The notes beneath the pieces were generated by a model. That model saw only the letters and a program-made list of their open reading frames with translations. It did no database searches and was not told the DNA's origin. Position numbers and translations under genes: made by a program. From Rhodobacteraceae bacterium UBA7436 (GTDB lineage: Bacteria > Pseudomonadota > Alphaproteobacteria > Rhodobacterales > Rhodobacteraceae), in assembly GCA_002478745.1 (NCBI GenBank), contig DLQI01000155.1:8889-72888 (forward strand): 64,000 nucleotides of DNA. Reading direction: 5' to 3'. Below, piece by piece: positions 36,074 through 47,211 of the stretch. Numbering within the stretch: position 1 is the first letter of the stretch; each line of letters begins with the position of its first letter.

Positions 36074-37393
36074 TCAGGAAGCAGCTGAGCCGCCGCCGCC
36101 AGAGCGACGACGTTGACCGCCACCACCACCGGGCTTACCGCCGCCACCGGGGCGACCACCGCCACCAGAACGACCGCCACCGCCGCCACCCGGACGTCCA
36201 CCGCCAGGGCGACCACGACCGCCACCGCCACCGCGCTGCTTTGGTTTCACTTCTTCAGAGGGTTCCCACATACGACCTGACGCGACTGGAATAGTCATCT
36301 TCATGGTTTTTTGGATATCTTTCAGTTCTTTCATTTCGTCGGGTGCACAGAATGCAATTGCTGCCCCGTCTTTGCCCGCACGTGCTGTACGGCCAATGCG
36401 GTGAACATAGTTGTCTGGCACGTTTGGCAGTTCGTAGTTGTAGACGTGTTTCACGTCTGGAATGTCCAAACCACGGGCCGCAACATCTGTCGCCACCAAC
36501 ACTTTGATTTGACCTGCTTTGAATGCGGCAATCGCACGGTCACGTTGGCCTTGGGATTTGTTGCCGTGGATCGATCCCGCTGCATAACCCGCTTTTTCGA
36601 GGGTCTTAGACAGCTTTTCCATACCGTGTTTTGTGCGGCCAAAGACCAACGCACGCTCGTCGCGGTGTTTGTCCAACATTTCGATCAACAGTTTGGATTT
36701 CTCAGCCTTCGCAATAAAGTGGATTTCCTGTGTGACTTTGTCTGCCACTTTACCCGGAGGTGAAACTTCGATGCGGATCGGGCTAGTCAAATAGCTGTTA
36801 GCGATCTCGTTCATTTGTTTTGGCATCGTGGCCGAGAACAACATCGTCTGACGGTCTTTGGGCAACATAGATGAAATGCGGCGCAATGCGTGGATAAAGC
36901 CGAGGTCCAGCATTTGGTCTGCTTCGTCCAAAACAAGAAATGATGTTTCTTGCAGGTTCAAAGCACGGCGTTCCATCAAGTCGATCAAACGACCCGGTGT
37001 CGCGACCAATAGGTCCATGCCACGCTCAACGCGGTTGATCTGTGCTTTGATAGACTGGCCACCAACAACGAGACCCGTTTTCAACGGCGTGCCGTCTGTC
37101 AACGTTTTCAAGGTCGCTGCAATTTGGCTGGCCAATTCGCGCGTTGGCGCAAGGATCAACCCCCTTACGGTCTTTTGGGCAGGCTTACCGCCTGCTTCCA
37201 TCATTTTAGCAATCAACGGCACACCAAAGGCCGCTGTCTTACCTGTACCCGTTTGGGCAAGGCCCATAACATCCCGCCCGTTCATGGCATGTGGGATTGC
37301 TTGTTTCTGGATAGGTGTTGGATCTTTTAGACCCATGTCATGTAACCGCTTAACCAGTTGGTCTGGCAGGCCCATCATTTCAAAATCGCTCAT
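36074..37393 (-). CDS. DEAD-box RNA helicase (RhlE type)
   Basis: ATP-dependent RNA helicase of 439 residues. Visible motifs are the Q-motif PTPIQKQAIP, AQTGTGKTAAF, APTRELASQ, LDEADQMLDLGF, SATMP, VATDVAARGLDIPDV and HRIGRTARAG. A C-terminal Gly/Arg-rich tail of about 55 residues (repeated RGG and GGGRPGG) binds RNA nonspecifically. The ATG at 37393 after AAAGGAA is chosen; the longer frame to 37456 is unlikely. The repetitive tail coding (36090-36240) is a low-complexity tract, not an array. Confidence 0.94.
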   Translation of the reverse strand: MSDFEMMGLPDQLVKRLHDMGLKDPTPIQKQAIPHAMNGRDVMGLAQTGTGKTAAFGVPLIAKMMEAGGKPAQKTVRGLILAPTRELASQIAATLKTLTDGTPLKTGLVVGGQSIKAQINRVERGMDLLVATPGRLIDLMERRALNLQETSFLVLDEADQMLDLGFIHALRRISSMLPKDRQTMLFSATMPKQMNEIANSYLTSPIRIEVSPPGKVADKVTQEIHFIAKAEKSKLLIEMLDKHRDERALVFGRTKHGMEKLSKTLEKAGYAAGSIHGNKSQGQRDRAIAAFKAGQIKVLVATDVAARGLDIPDVKHVYNYELPNVPDNYVHRIGRTARAGKDGAAIAFCAPDEMKELKDIQKTMKMTIPVASGRMWEPSEEVKPKQRGGGGGRGRPGGGRPGGGGGGRSGGGGRPGGGGKPGGGGGQRRRSGGGGSAAS

Positions 37394-37707
37394 TGTATTC
37401 CTTTGGCCCACCCCACAAAAGAGTAAACACGTCATAAGGTCACACAGACGGATCACGTGCCACGGCCAAATGCCTATGGTACGTCCACTGCGCTGTGCCC
37501 CACGCGTGATTTTGGGATCAAAGGCGATACTGCTGACGTCGAATTTTCTCGTACGTTCATATGACTGCTCACGCGGCAGACAGTATCACTTGAGGTCCAC
37601 ATGAGGGGTGAGGCGTGATAAGTCAAGCGAAACGCCAATTGTCTGCTGGCCCCTGTGCGCAAAGGTCGCTAAGTAGGAAAACCAAGATACGACAGATTGA
37701 GATCGCC

Positions 37708-38118
37708 ATGCATCGACCCATCATCGCCCGTTGCGAAGCTAAAGCGCTTCGTATGACAACGCCTCGACGTGTCATTGCACAGGTATTGCAAGATAGCGAT
37801 GATCACCCAGATGTGGAAGAATTGTTTGCACGAGCAAATGCAATTGATGAAGGTATTTCGATCGCTACGGTTTACCGCACAGTCAAACTGTTTGAAGAAG
37901 CGGGCATTCTGGACAAGCTAGAATTTGGTGACGGACGCGCCCGTTATGAAGATGCTGAACGCGAGCACCATGATCACCTGATTGATATGAATTCGGGTGA
38001 AGTTATTGAATTTGTGGATCCCGACATCGAGGCCTTGCAAGAAAAGATAGCGGCCAAGTTGGGCTATGAACTGCGCGGTCACCGCCTTGAGCTATACGGC
38101 GTCCCGAAAAAGCCCTGA
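37708..38118 (+). CDS. Fur family metal-dependent transcriptional regulator (Fur/Mur)
   Basis: About 136 residues with a winged helix (RMTTPRRVIAQVLQDSDDHP, then SIATVYRTVKLFEEAGIL) and the dimerisation/metal domain with EREHHDHLIDMNSGEVIEF and LELYGVP. In Rhodobacterales this family member responds mainly to manganese (Mur) rather than iron; specificity is not visible here. The HHDH motif is the metal and haem region. The ATG at 37708 is preferred to an extended frame from 37615. Confidence 0.9.
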   Translation: MHRPIIARCEAKALRMTTPRRVIAQVLQDSDDHPDVEELFARANAIDEGISIATVYRTVKLFEEAGILDKLEFGDGRARYEDAEREHHDHLIDMNSGEVIEFVDPDIEALQEKIAAKLGYELRGHRLELYGVPKKP

Positions 38119-38203
38119 CGTCACATTCATCGCTCACAGATGGACAAGCCTAAAACACAGGCATAAGGCTGGCATAACACTTTAATTTGTTAGGCCAAAC
38201 CCC

Positions 38204-39073
38204 ATGGACAATTTACGCGGCGCAGCCTTGATGATCTTGGCAATGTTTGGCTTTGCAGTCGAAGACATGATGGTAAAAGTCATTTCGGTTGATATGCCAA
38301 CAGGTCAAATCATCTTTTTGCTCGGTGGTGGTGGTGCCATCGTTTTTGGCATTTTGTGTCGCCTTCAAGGGCAGCCGCTGTTTGAGAGCAAGATGCTGTC
38401 TCGTCCCATTTTGTTGCGGTCCCTTGCCGAACTGATAGGTACATTGGGATATGTAACAGCGATTACGCTAACACCCATTTCAACAGCTTCTGCCATTTTG
38501 CAAGCAACCCCACTTCTCGTTACTTTGGGTGCTGCAGTTCTGTTCGGGGAAATGGTAGGCTGGCGCCGTTGGTCCGCAATCTTTGTTGGTTTCTTCGGTG
38601 TACTGTTGATCATCCGCCCAGGCACCGAAGGGTTTGACCAGCTGTCGTTGATTACCCTAGTCGGCGTGCTGGGCCTTGCGGGGCGTGATTTGGCAACGCG
38701 CGGCGTGCCGAAAGAAACATCGTCCATGCAATTAAGCTTTCTCGCGTTTTTAACGTTGGTACCGGCCTCAATGATCCTGTCATGGGGCGCAAAAACACCG
38801 TGGATTGCGCCAACGCAAACCATTTGGTTGCTGGTGATCGGAGCTACAATCATCACTGCCCTCGCCTATTACGCCATTGTTGCGGCCATGCGCGTTGGAG
38901 AAATCAGTTTTGTAACCCCCTTCCGGTACACTCGGTTGGTTTTTGCCCTGATCTTTGGAATCGTGATCTTTGGCGAACGCCCAGATGTGTTAACGCTAAC
39001 AGGTTCGGCGATCATAGTGTTGTCAGGCATCTACACAGTTTGGCGTGAAAGACGTATCAAGCAGGCTATTTAG
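38204..39073 (+). CDS. EamA/DMT family transporter (copy 2)
   Basis: A 289-residue ten-segment inner-membrane transporter. MDNLRGAALMILAMFGFAVE opens it, and ATPLLVTLGAAVLFGE and VTPFRYTRLVFALIFGIVIFGE mark the two EamA repeats. It ends in TAG. Unlike the copy at 34.2 kb it resembles the group with short FGE/GVLLIIRPG motifs. Substrate unknown. Located downstream of fur/mur with an 85-base gap, so independent regulation is likely. Confidence 0.87.
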   Translation: MDNLRGAALMILAMFGFAVEDMMVKVISVDMPTGQIIFLLGGGGAIVFGILCRLQGQPLFESKMLSRPILLRSLAELIGTLGYVTAITLTPISTASAILQATPLLVTLGAAVLFGEMVGWRRWSAIFVGFFGVLLIIRPGTEGFDQLSLITLVGVLGLAGRDLATRGVPKETSSMQLSFLAFLTLVPASMILSWGAKTPWIAPTQTIWLLVIGATIITALAYYAIVAAMRVGEISFVTPFRYTRLVFALIFGIVIFGERPDVLTLTGSAIIVLSGIYTVWRERRIKQAI

Positions 39074-39153
39074 TCGCTAAATCGGAATTCTTCGTCGCAA
39101 ATATAGGTCAAAACCCTTTTACAAAGACCCTTGGGCTTGTAAGAGACCCATAA

Positions 39154-40455
<1,302 letters not shown>

Positions 40456-40463
40456 GCGATTTC

Positions 40464-40493
40464 ACATGCGGGCGGCACGGATCGCCCGCATGT
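40464..40493. terminator. Hairpin terminator after eno
   Basis: ACATGCGGGCG (40464-40474) pairs perfectly with CGCCCGCATGT (40483-40493), 11 bp with an 8-base loop. The U-tract is poor, so it is a strong hairpin rather than a textbook terminator. It also lies at the 3' end of the convergent FAD oxidoreductase gene. Confidence 0.65.
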
Positions 40494-40503
40494 ATCTCGT
40501 CAA

Positions 40504-41580
40504 TCAAACGTTCTGAAACCGATCGGGGCGATAGTTGGCGATGAGACCCGCGTGATAATTGCTGGTCGCCTTATCCAAAACCTCACCTGCTAAAATTTCT
40601 GCCATAATCGGTGCTAGTGTTATGCCGGAATGCATGACAGCTGCGAACACGCCATCTGGACCGCAGGCACCAACAACGGGCAAACCATCTTTGGGAACAG
40701 GGCGTTGAGCAAACGCCACCTCCTCCCAATTCAAGTCGATTGATGGGATCAATACATTCAAACGCTCCATTGCCTCGTCGGCAAGCACATCGGGGCGACT
40801 TGAAACATGGGTTTGAGTGTCTGATTGATGAGAGGCCACTGTCGGGGCTAAAATATGCCCGCTTGGCAATTGGCGGAACTCTTGGCTTGGGGCAACTAAC
40901 ACATGCGATAGGATCGGTTTTACGGCTTGGCTACGCATCATCAGCCCAGGACGCAGTAACATTGGCAGTTCAACATCTAACGAAGCCAGCAGTTTTGCGC
41001 TTCCAGTGCCGCCCGCCACGATAACGCGGTCTGCGGGGATGACACCGCCGATCGTCGAGACACCGACAACTTGACCGCCTTTCGTTTCAATGCCCTCAAC
41101 ATGGCAGCCCGTAATCAAACGTGCACCTGAAGCTGCGAGTAAATCTGCACTTATCTGCACACCATCAACAGCGGCGTCTTGAGGGAAATACAATGCGCGT
41201 TCGGGGGGCGCTACAACCGGTTCAAGTTGTTGAAACTGTGAGTTATTCAATACCTCGACGTCATATCCCATAGCTTTAAGATCGGCGGCTTGGTTGTCAA
41301 AGGCATCTCCCTGTTCCTCCCAACATAAACATCCCGACCACGTGATCGCATTGGTGTGCAGTGCGTCATTCAACCGTCTGTAGCTGGCAATGCCTTCAGC
41401 GCGGATATTGTGATGCAACTTATTTACGTAAAAGCTTGCGTTCACCCAGCCAAAGGAACGTCCTGTCGCCCCTGCAGCAGGCCCACTGGCGTCTATGACC
41501 GATACGTCCGCAACTTGTTGGGACAAGGCGAATGCGAGGCTTGCGCCAACGATCCCTGCTCCAATTATGACAACCTGCAT
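40504..41580 (-). CDS. FAD-dependent oxidoreductase (DadA/glycine oxidase family)
   Basis: Amine oxidoreductase of 358 residues. The FAD fold opens with MQVVIIGAGIVGASLAFALSQ; AAGATGRSFGWVN, RVIVAGGTGSAKLL and a C-terminal VFAAVMHSGITLAPIMAEIL follow, resembling D-amino acid dehydrogenases and sarcosine-type oxidases. The frame extends to 41637, but AAGGAAG before the ATG at 41580 fixes the start. Substrate unknown. Divergent from the cupin gene by 45 bases. Confidence 0.85.
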   Translation of the reverse strand: MQVVIIGAGIVGASLAFALSQQVADVSVIDASGPAAGATGRSFGWVNASFYVNKLHHNIRAEGIASYRRLNDALHTNAITWSGCLCWEEQGDAFDNQAADLKAMGYDVEVLNNSQFQQLEPVVAPPERALYFPQDAAVDGVQISADLLAASGARLITGCHVEGIETKGGQVVGVSTIGGVIPADRVIVAGGTGSAKLLASLDVELPMLLRPGLMMRSQAVKPILSHVLVAPSQEFRQLPSGHILAPTVASHQSDTQTHVSSRPDVLADEAMERLNVLIPSIDLNWEEVAFAQRPVPKDGLPVVGACGPDGVFAAVMHSGITLAPIMAEILAGEVLDKATSNYHAGLIANYRPDRFQNV

Positions 41581-41625
41581 TGCGATCTTCCTTGCGTTGC
41601 TTTGACGCCAGCATAAGATAGCAGA

Positions 41626-42045
41626 ATGACAGCACAAGACATCATCGACCGCCTATCACTCGAACCTCACCCTGAGGGTGGATTTTATCGCCAAACATGG
41701 CGTGCCGAAAACGAAGGACGCGCGGTTGGGACCTGTATCTATTTCCTATTGAAAGACGGTGGTCATAGCCATTGGCACAAGGTCGATGCCACCGAAATTT
41801 GGCTTTATCACGCAGGTGCACCGCTGGTTCTGTCCTTGTCAGAGACGGATGCAGGACCTGCCACCGATCACCTTTTGACGCCTGATTTATCCAAAGGTGA
41901 ACCACAACTGATTGTGCCAGAGGGTCATTGGCAAGCGGCTCGGACAACAGGCGATTATACGTTGGTTAGCTGTACTGTGTCGCCCGGTTTTGAATTTGAA
42001 GGTTTCACACTGGCCGCGCCGCGTTTTGAAATTCCGCGTTCTTAA
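41626..42045 (+). CDS. DUF985 cupin protein
   Basis: A 139-residue cupin of the DUF985 type. EPHPEGGFYRQTWRAE, TCIYFLLKDGGHSHWHKVDATEIW and LVSCTVSPGFEFEGFTLA are the characteristic stretches. The paired His/Glu residues could bind a metal. Function is unknown; one structural relative has been suggested to act on sugars. Its stop is directly adjacent to the convergent anmK stop with no gap. Confidence 0.88.
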   Translation: MTAQDIIDRLSLEPHPEGGFYRQTWRAENEGRAVGTCIYFLLKDGGHSHWHKVDATEIWLYHAGAPLVLSLSETDAGPATDHLLTPDLSKGEPQLIVPEGHWQAARTTGDYTLVSCTVSPGFEFEGFTLAAPRFEIPRS

Positions 42046-43155
42046 TCAGGTTCTTGGATAGCTTAACGTTCCACCAGAAACTGCTGCACGAACGCCAGTG
42101 GTACTGGGGCAAGACGTTGGCAATCCGCGTGCAACCCTTACGGCCAGATAGGCAAAGGCTTGCGCCTCAAGCATATCCCCGTCCAATCCAACGCTCTCGA
42201 TTTCAACAACGGGGCACTCGAGCGACACTTCGAGCATCTTCATCAAAACGGGATTTTTGCGTCCACCACCTGTCACCAAAACCTTGCTTGGTGGACGTGG
42301 GCAATGCTGCATTGCCTCCGCAACCCCAGCCGCGCACATAGCCGTTAACGTCGCAGTCGCATCGGGATCTGACAGCTCTTTCACCAAGTTTATCATTTCG
42401 GAAAAATCGTTTCTATCCAACGACTTTGGCGGCAATCTTGAGAAGTATGGCTCCGCCAAGAACAACTCAAGCGCACCCATTTCGACGGTGCCTGAGCTCG
42501 CGATTTTGCCGTCCTTATCAAACGCAACATCACAACGCGCTTGGACCAGATCATTGATCGGTGCGTTCGCAGGGCCTGTGTCAAAGGCAAGCAATGCGCC
42601 CACATCTTCTGGTGCGTCAATCGCGGGATCTACCCATGTGATGTTACCCACACCACCTAGATTCAAGAACACGATAGGTCCCTCAGCTTCAATGTAACGC
42701 GCACAAGCGTGGTGAAAGAACGGCGCAAGGGGTGCGCCCTCGCCGCCCAGTTCAACGTCAGCGCTGCGGAAATCCCATACAACTGGCACCTTTAAACGTT
42801 CAGCCAATGCCGCGCCATCACCCGCTTGCAAGGTCCCTTGCTGACGCGGTGCATGGGCCAAAGTTTGACCGTGAAATCCAACTAAATCGATGTCGACAAA
42901 TTCTGCCAGCGCCTCGGCATGGACCGCGTCGATCACGACTGTTGCCGCCTCAACCTCTGGCCCAGACCAGTGGCCCAAAGCAGCCGAAAGCACTGTCTGT
43001 TCTACGTCTGTATAACGTCGGTATTGCGTCGGTCCAAAGGCGGTAATGTCATGCCCGTCCGTTACCAACACCGCCGCATCCACGCCGTCTAAGGATGTGC
43101 CACTCATCGCTCCTAAAGCAACAATTGGAGTACTGGTTTTTCGAAAGCTCTTCAT
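42046..43155 (-). CDS. anmK: Anhydro-N-acetylmuramic acid kinase
   Basis: Peptidoglycan recycling kinase that opens and phosphorylates 1,6-anhydro-MurNAc. 369 residues with [61 protein letters not shown] and [14 protein letters not shown]. The ATG at 43155 has AAAGGAAAAGG upstream. With NagZ at 55.4 kb it indicates a working recycling route. Divergent from tyrS. Confidence 0.95.
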   Translation of the reverse strand: MKSFRKTSTPIVALGAMSGTSLDGVDAAVLVTDGHDITAFGPTQYRRYTDVEQTVLSAALGHWSGPEVEAATVVIDAVHAEALAEFVDIDLVGFHGQTLAHAPRQQGTLQAGDGAALAERLKVPVVWDFRSADVELGGEGAPLAPFFHHACARYIEAEGPIVFLNLGGVGNITWVDPAIDAPEDVGALLAFDTGPANAPINDLVQARCDVAFDKDGKIASSGTVEMGALELFLAEPYFSRLPPKSLDRNDFSEMINLVKELSDPDATATLTAMCAAGVAEAMQHCPRPPSKVLVTGGGRKNPVLMKMLEVSLECPVVEIESVGLDGDMLEAQAFAYLAVRVARGLPTSCPSTTGVRAAVSGGTLSYPRT

Positions 43156-43221
43156 TGGCCTTTTCCTTTGCCTTACCCCTCCCTATAGATTGCTTTGCAA
43201 ACCCAACCAAGAGTACGTGCT

Positions 43222-44472
43222 ATGACCTACCACCCAAAATCAGAATTTGTTGCAGTAATGATGGAACGCGGTTTCCTTGCCGACTGTACCGATTATCAAG
43301 GGCTGGATGAGGCGCTGCTTAAAGGTGCGCAACCTGGCTATATCGGCTTTGACGCCACAGCCAAATCGCTGCACGTAGGATCACTGATCCAAATCATGAT
43401 GCTGCGCTGGTTGCAAAAGACAGGCAACAAACCAATCACCTTGATGGGTGGCGGCACAACAAAGGTTGGTGACCCGTCTTTTCGCGCGGATGAACGCCCT
43501 TTGCTTGATGCTGCAGCCATTGATGACAATATTGCAGGCATCAAAAAAGTGTTTAGCGCCTACTTAGAGTACGGCGACGGTCCAACTGATGCGATGATGA
43601 TCAACAACGCCGAATGGTTGGACGAGTTAAATTACCTCGACTTCTTGCGGGACATTGGGCGCCATTTCTCGATCAACCGCATGTTGTCGTTTGAATCAGT
43701 GAAATCACGCCTTGATCGCGAACAGTCGCTGTCTTTCCTCGAATTCAACTACATGATCCTGCAGGCCTATGACTTTATGGAGCTAAGCCGTCGTTATGGC
43801 TGTGTTCTGCAAATGGGTGGTTCGGATCAATGGGGCAATATCGTCAACGGTATCGACCTGACGCGCCGTGTTATTGATGGCGAAGTTTATGGTCTGACAT
43901 CCCCATTGCTAACCACGTCTGACGGCAAAAAGATGGGCAAATCACTGTCTGGTGCCATTTGGCTAAATCCTGACATGCTGTCTCCATATGAGTTCTGGCA
44001 ATTCTGGCGCAACACAACAGACGCCGATGTCGGGCGTTTCCTCAAGCTATACACCGAGCTCCCAGTAGACGAATGTGATCGCCTTGGTGCACTTGAGGGT
44101 GCAGAGATCAACGAGAGCAAGGTGCGTTTGGCCAATGAGGTCACAACCCTATTGCACGGTGCAGATGCGGCAGCGGCGGCTGAAGCCACAGCACGCGAAG
44201 TGTTTGAAAAAGGTGGTGTTGGTGATGATTTGCCAACGCTAACTCTGAGCGCTGAAGAAGTAGGCGATGGGATCTCAATCGTTCAGTTGCTGGTGAAATC
44301 CGGCCTTGCGGGGTCCGGCAAAGAAGCCAAGCGTCTGATTTCTGAGAACGGTGCCAAAATCAATGATGAACCACTGGCTGAAGCTGGCATGATGATTGAT
44401 GCTGCTGCGCTGGCCACTCCAATCAAGCTAAGCGCCGGTAAAAAGCGCCATGCTCTGGTACAAATTGGGTAA
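43222..44472 (+). CDS. tyrS: Tyrosyl-tRNA synthetase
   Basis: Class I synthetase of 416 residues. [15 protein letters not shown] is the HIGH-type motif, [11 protein letters not shown] the KMSKS motif, and [17 protein letters not shown] the Tyr-binding region. A C-terminal S4-like RNA-binding domain ends it ([25 protein letters not shown]). The frame reaches a TTG at 43195, but the ATG at 43222 after AAGAG is preferred. Confidence 0.97.
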   Translation: MTYHPKSEFVAVMMERGFLADCTDYQGLDEALLKGAQPGYIGFDATAKSLHVGSLIQIMMLRWLQKTGNKPITLMGGGTTKVGDPSFRADERPLLDAAAIDDNIAGIKKVFSAYLEYGDGPTDAMMINNAEWLDELNYLDFLRDIGRHFSINRMLSFESVKSRLDREQSLSFLEFNYMILQAYDFMELSRRYGCVLQMGGSDQWGNIVNGIDLTRRVIDGEVYGLTSPLLTTSDGKKMGKSLSGAIWLNPDMLSPYEFWQFWRNTTDADVGRFLKLYTELPVDECDRLGALEGAEINESKVRLANEVTTLLHGADAAAAAEATAREVFEKGGVGDDLPTLTLSAEEVGDGISIVQLLVKSGLAGSGKEAKRLISENGAKINDEPLAEAGMMIDAAALATPIKLSAGKKRHALVQIG

Positions 44473-44495
44473 TAGTCTGACGATTTAGAAAACTC

Positions 44496-44527
44496 TGAAA
44501 GGGCCGCTTATTTAGCGGCCTTTTCTT
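44496..44527. terminator. Terminator between tyrS and the ABC-F gene
   Basis: GGCCGCT (44502-44508) pairs with AGCGGCC (44514-44520), followed by TTTTCTTC for tyrS. It overlaps the last codons of the convergent ABC-F gene, whose TAA lies at 44508-44510. Confidence 0.65.
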
Positions 44528-46319
44528 CGAGTAGCATCCATTCTTCCTCAGCCGCGTCCAATTTGGATTGGCGTTCGATTAGGGCGTCTGTCGCCTTTTG
44601 GAACTTCACTGGGTTTTCAGTGAACAAGGCTGGATCGCTCATCAACTCTTGCAGTTTGCCGATTTCGGCTTCCAAGCGTTCCATTTCAGCTGGAATAGTT
44701 TCAAGACGATGCTTTTCAGTAAAGCTAAGGCCTGACTTAGGTGCTTCTTCTTTTTCTTTACCTTTAGACGCGGAACGTTTTGATTTCACAACGCTTTCGC
44801 CAAAATCATCCTGATTGCGCTGTGCGATATAGTCAGACCATCCGCCGGCATAAACAGTCGCTTTGCCGTCACCTTCCATCGCGATGGTCGTTACGGCCAC
44901 ACGATCAAGGAAGTCGCGGTCGTGGCTGACCAGAACAACGGTGCCGTCGTATTGGCCCAGCAAGTCCTGAAGCAAATCAAGCGTTTCAATATCAAGGTCA
45001 TTGGTCGGCTCATCGAGCACCAAAAAGTTGCTGCTGCGGGCCATCAATTTGGCAAGCAACAGGCGTGCTTTTTCACCACCGGACAAAGAGCGTACAGGCG
45101 CGCGCGCCTGCCCCTCGTCGAATAGGAATTCCTTTAAGTAGCCAACAACGTGTTTCGGCATGCCGCGCACCATCACTTGGTCCGCTTTGCCTGAAACGCG
45201 CATCTCTGGATCACCTGTTAGGCTGTCCCAAAGGGTCATATCACCATCAAGCTGTGCGCGTGATTGATCAAACAAAGCCAGCTCTAGATTGGTACCCAGC
45301 TTGATTGTGCCAGTGTCCGGCTCTTCGCGCCCGATCATCATGTTCAGCAGCGTGGTTTTGCCGACGCCATTTGGTCCAACAAGTGCGATGCGATCACCGC
45401 GATTGATTGTGATATCAAAGGGTTCAAGAATTTTCTTGTCACCAAAAGCCTTGGTAATTTGGGTCGCCTCAATGACCTTGCGGCCTGATTTTTTACCAGC
45501 TTCGAATGCCATGGCCGCAGCCCCTTGGCGGGTGATCTGCCCTGCCCGTTCGGCGCGCAATTCCTGCAAGGCTCGCACGCGTCCCTGGTTGCGCTTGCGA
45601 CGTGCAGAAATACCTTCAACGGCCCAACGTGCTTCGGCTTTGATCTTGCGGTTCAGCTTGTGACGCTGGGTGTCTTCTTCTTCCCACGTCGCATCGCGCC
45701 ATGCCTCGAATTCACCGAAACCGCGTTCCTGACGTTTGACCATACCGCGGTCAATCCAAAGGGTCGCGCGGGTCAGCGCCTGCAAGAATGCACGGTCGTG
45801 GCTGATAAGGATATAGCCCTTGCGCGTTGCCTTCAGCTCGGATTCGAGCCAAGCAATCGCTTCAATATCAAGGTGGTTGGTCGGCTCGTCCAGCAACATT
45901 AGATCTGGGCCACCTGCCATCAAACGGGCCAAGGCCGCGCGACGCCGTTCGCCGCCAGATGCGGTCTCAACCGGACGTGCCGGATCAAACTTAAGGCCCG
46001 CGCCTGCACGCTCAACCTTGTACATCTCGCTCTCGTCCAACCCATGGGCTGCGAAATCACCTAGTGTGGCAAAACCAGAAAGGTCTGGTTCTTGTTCCAT
46101 ATATCCAACGGACACGCCCGGGCCTGCGATCACCTCGCCAGAGTCAGGTTCGACCAATCCGCCCATAACTTTCATCAAGGTGGACTTGCCTGAACCGTTG
46201 CGCCCAACAAGGGCAACACGGTCCCCCGGTTGTGCGACCAGACTAAGACCGTCAAAAATGGGATCACCGCCGAAAGTCAGCGAAATTTCGTTCAATTGAA
46301 GAAGGGGTATACGAGCCAT
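44508..46319 (-). CDS. uup: ABC-F family ATPase (Uup)
   Basis: Twin ATPase of 603 residues. VALVGRNGSGKSTLMKVMGG and ALVGPNGVGKTTLLNMMIG are the two Walker A motifs; ASGGERRRAALARLMAGG and SLSGGEKARLLLAKL the signatures; LLDEPTNHLDIEA and VLDEPTNDLDIET the Walker B boxes. A basic linker (RKRNQGRVRALQELRAERAG) and a C-terminal coiled coil of about 90 residues match Uup, which acts on ribosome or DNA metabolism. Second ABC-F of the window, from a different subfamily than the gene at 11.2 kb. Confidence 0.93.
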   Translation of the reverse strand: MARIPLLQLNEISLTFGGDPIFDGLSLVAQPGDRVALVGRNGSGKSTLMKVMGGLVEPDSGEVIAGPGVSVGYMEQEPDLSGFATLGDFAAHGLDESEMYKVERAGAGLKFDPARPVETASGGERRRAALARLMAGGPDLMLLDEPTNHLDIEAIAWLESELKATRKGYILISHDRAFLQALTRATLWIDRGMVKRQERGFGEFEAWRDATWEEEDTQRHKLNRKIKAEARWAVEGISARRKRNQGRVRALQELRAERAGQITRQGAAAMAFEAGKKSGRKVIEATQITKAFGDKKILEPFDITINRGDRIALVGPNGVGKTTLLNMMIGREEPDTGTIKLGTNLELALFDQSRAQLDGDMTLWDSLTGDPEMRVSGKADQVMVRGMPKHVVGYLKEFLFDEGQARAPVRSLSGGEKARLLLAKLMARSSNFLVLDEPTNDLDIETLDLLQDLLGQYDGTVVLVSHDRDFLDRVAVTTIAMEGDGKATVYAGGWSDYIAQRNQDDFGESVVKSKRSASKGKEKEEAPKSGLSFTEKHRLETIPAEMERLEAEIGKLQELMSDPALFTENPVKFQKATDALIERQSKLDAAEEEWMLLEEKAAK

Positions 46320-46363
46320 GCTTGCCAGCTACCTGCCCGACGCGACAGGGTCAATCGCCGCTC

Positions 46364-46398
46364 TTCATTTTACCAAATAAACTCTCGCCCACAGGGCG
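46364..46398. repeat. Intergenic element copy 2: conserved 16-mer plus GC hairpin
   Basis: TTACCAAATAAACTCT (46370-46385) followed by CGCCC-ACA-GGGCG (46386-46398). Same 16-mer and layout as at 13073-13116; read from the minus strand it lies 3 bases after the olsB stop as hairpin plus AGAGTTTATTTGGTAA. It is likely also the olsB terminator. Confidence 0.6.
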
Positions 46399-46401
46399 AA
46401 A

Positions 46402-47151
46402 CTAGCCGACCAAAGCACGAAGAAGGCGTTTGCGTGCTTTGGGAATGGCGTTGATGTCGACGGCTGTAAAAACATGCATCGTTTCGAGCTTGCGATCGAA
46501 AACCGCATGATCACTCACCCACCCCCCCATCAAAAGGTAGGTTCGCAACAATGGTGGCATCCTCGCCAAGGCTTGTTTCGTGTCAAACTCAGCGCGGCCA
46601 TCGCGTTTGAAATTAAAGACGTCGCGCGACTTAACCTGCGGGGCCCAAAGAGATGGCGCGGTGTGACGTTTTCCTAACAGTTCAAAAACTTCTTGATGCA
46701 CAGACGTGTCGGTGCCTGCGAATGACGTACAGCCAAACAACATCGAAATTTTGCATTCATCCACATAAGCCGTCAAAGCCGCCCAGGCGATCCTGATGAT
46801 ATCCGGGTGTTGTGCGTCAGGGTGGATACAGAACCGCCCCAGTTCGATCATTGGTCCCTTAAAAGACAACAGGGCCTCGAGGTCGTAAAATTGGGCTGAA
46901 TAGCTGCTTTGAACAGTTTCACCCGTAACGGACAGCATTCGAAAGCACCCGACCAGTCGATTGTCTACAAGTGAATGAATAAGAATATGTGCACAGTTTG
47001 GATCAAACGCATCAGAGTCGCGGCCCGCAAGATTGAAACAAAGGCCACGTAAATCTTGAGCATCCACAATATCTTGGGCTGATTTTGCGACGGATACAAC
47101 GTAACGGCCCTTAGAAAAGGCCATCACGTCAAAGGCTCTCAAATGCTCCAT
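46402..47151 (-). CDS. olsB: OlsB-type L-ornithine N(alpha)-acyltransferase
   Basis: Acyl-ACP-dependent N-acyltransferase that starts ornithine lipid synthesis, 249 residues. AQDIVDAQDLRGLCFNLAGR, DSDAFDPNCAHILIHSLVDN, RLVGCFRMLSV, MIELGRFCIHPD and MLFGCTSFAGTD are the conserved OlsB stretches. An alternative ATG at 47124 exists; neither start has a strong ribosome site. Ornithine lipids are widespread in Roseobacter membranes under phosphate limitation. OlsA is not in the window. Confidence 0.88.
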   Translation of the reverse strand: MEHLRAFDVMAFSKGRYVVSVAKSAQDIVDAQDLRGLCFNLAGRDSDAFDPNCAHILIHSLVDNRLVGCFRMLSVTGETVQSSYSAQFYDLEALLSFKGPMIELGRFCIHPDAQHPDIIRIAWAALTAYVDECKISMLFGCTSFAGTDTSVHQEVFELLGKRHTAPSLWAPQVKSRDVFNFKRDGRAEFDTKQALARMPPLLRTYLLMGGWVSDHAVFDRKLETMHVFTAVDINAIPKARKRLLRALVG

Positions 47152-47211
47152 ACGCAGTCACATGTTTCAACACAGGTCATGACGCAAGGATGCTGTGTTT
47201 AGGTATCAACC

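Noticed and set aside
36090..36245. Regularly repeated GC-rich tract resembling a repeat array
   Set aside because: It encodes the Gly/Arg-rich tail of the DEAD-box helicase in frame; spacing follows codons and there are no unique spacers, so it is not CRISPR.
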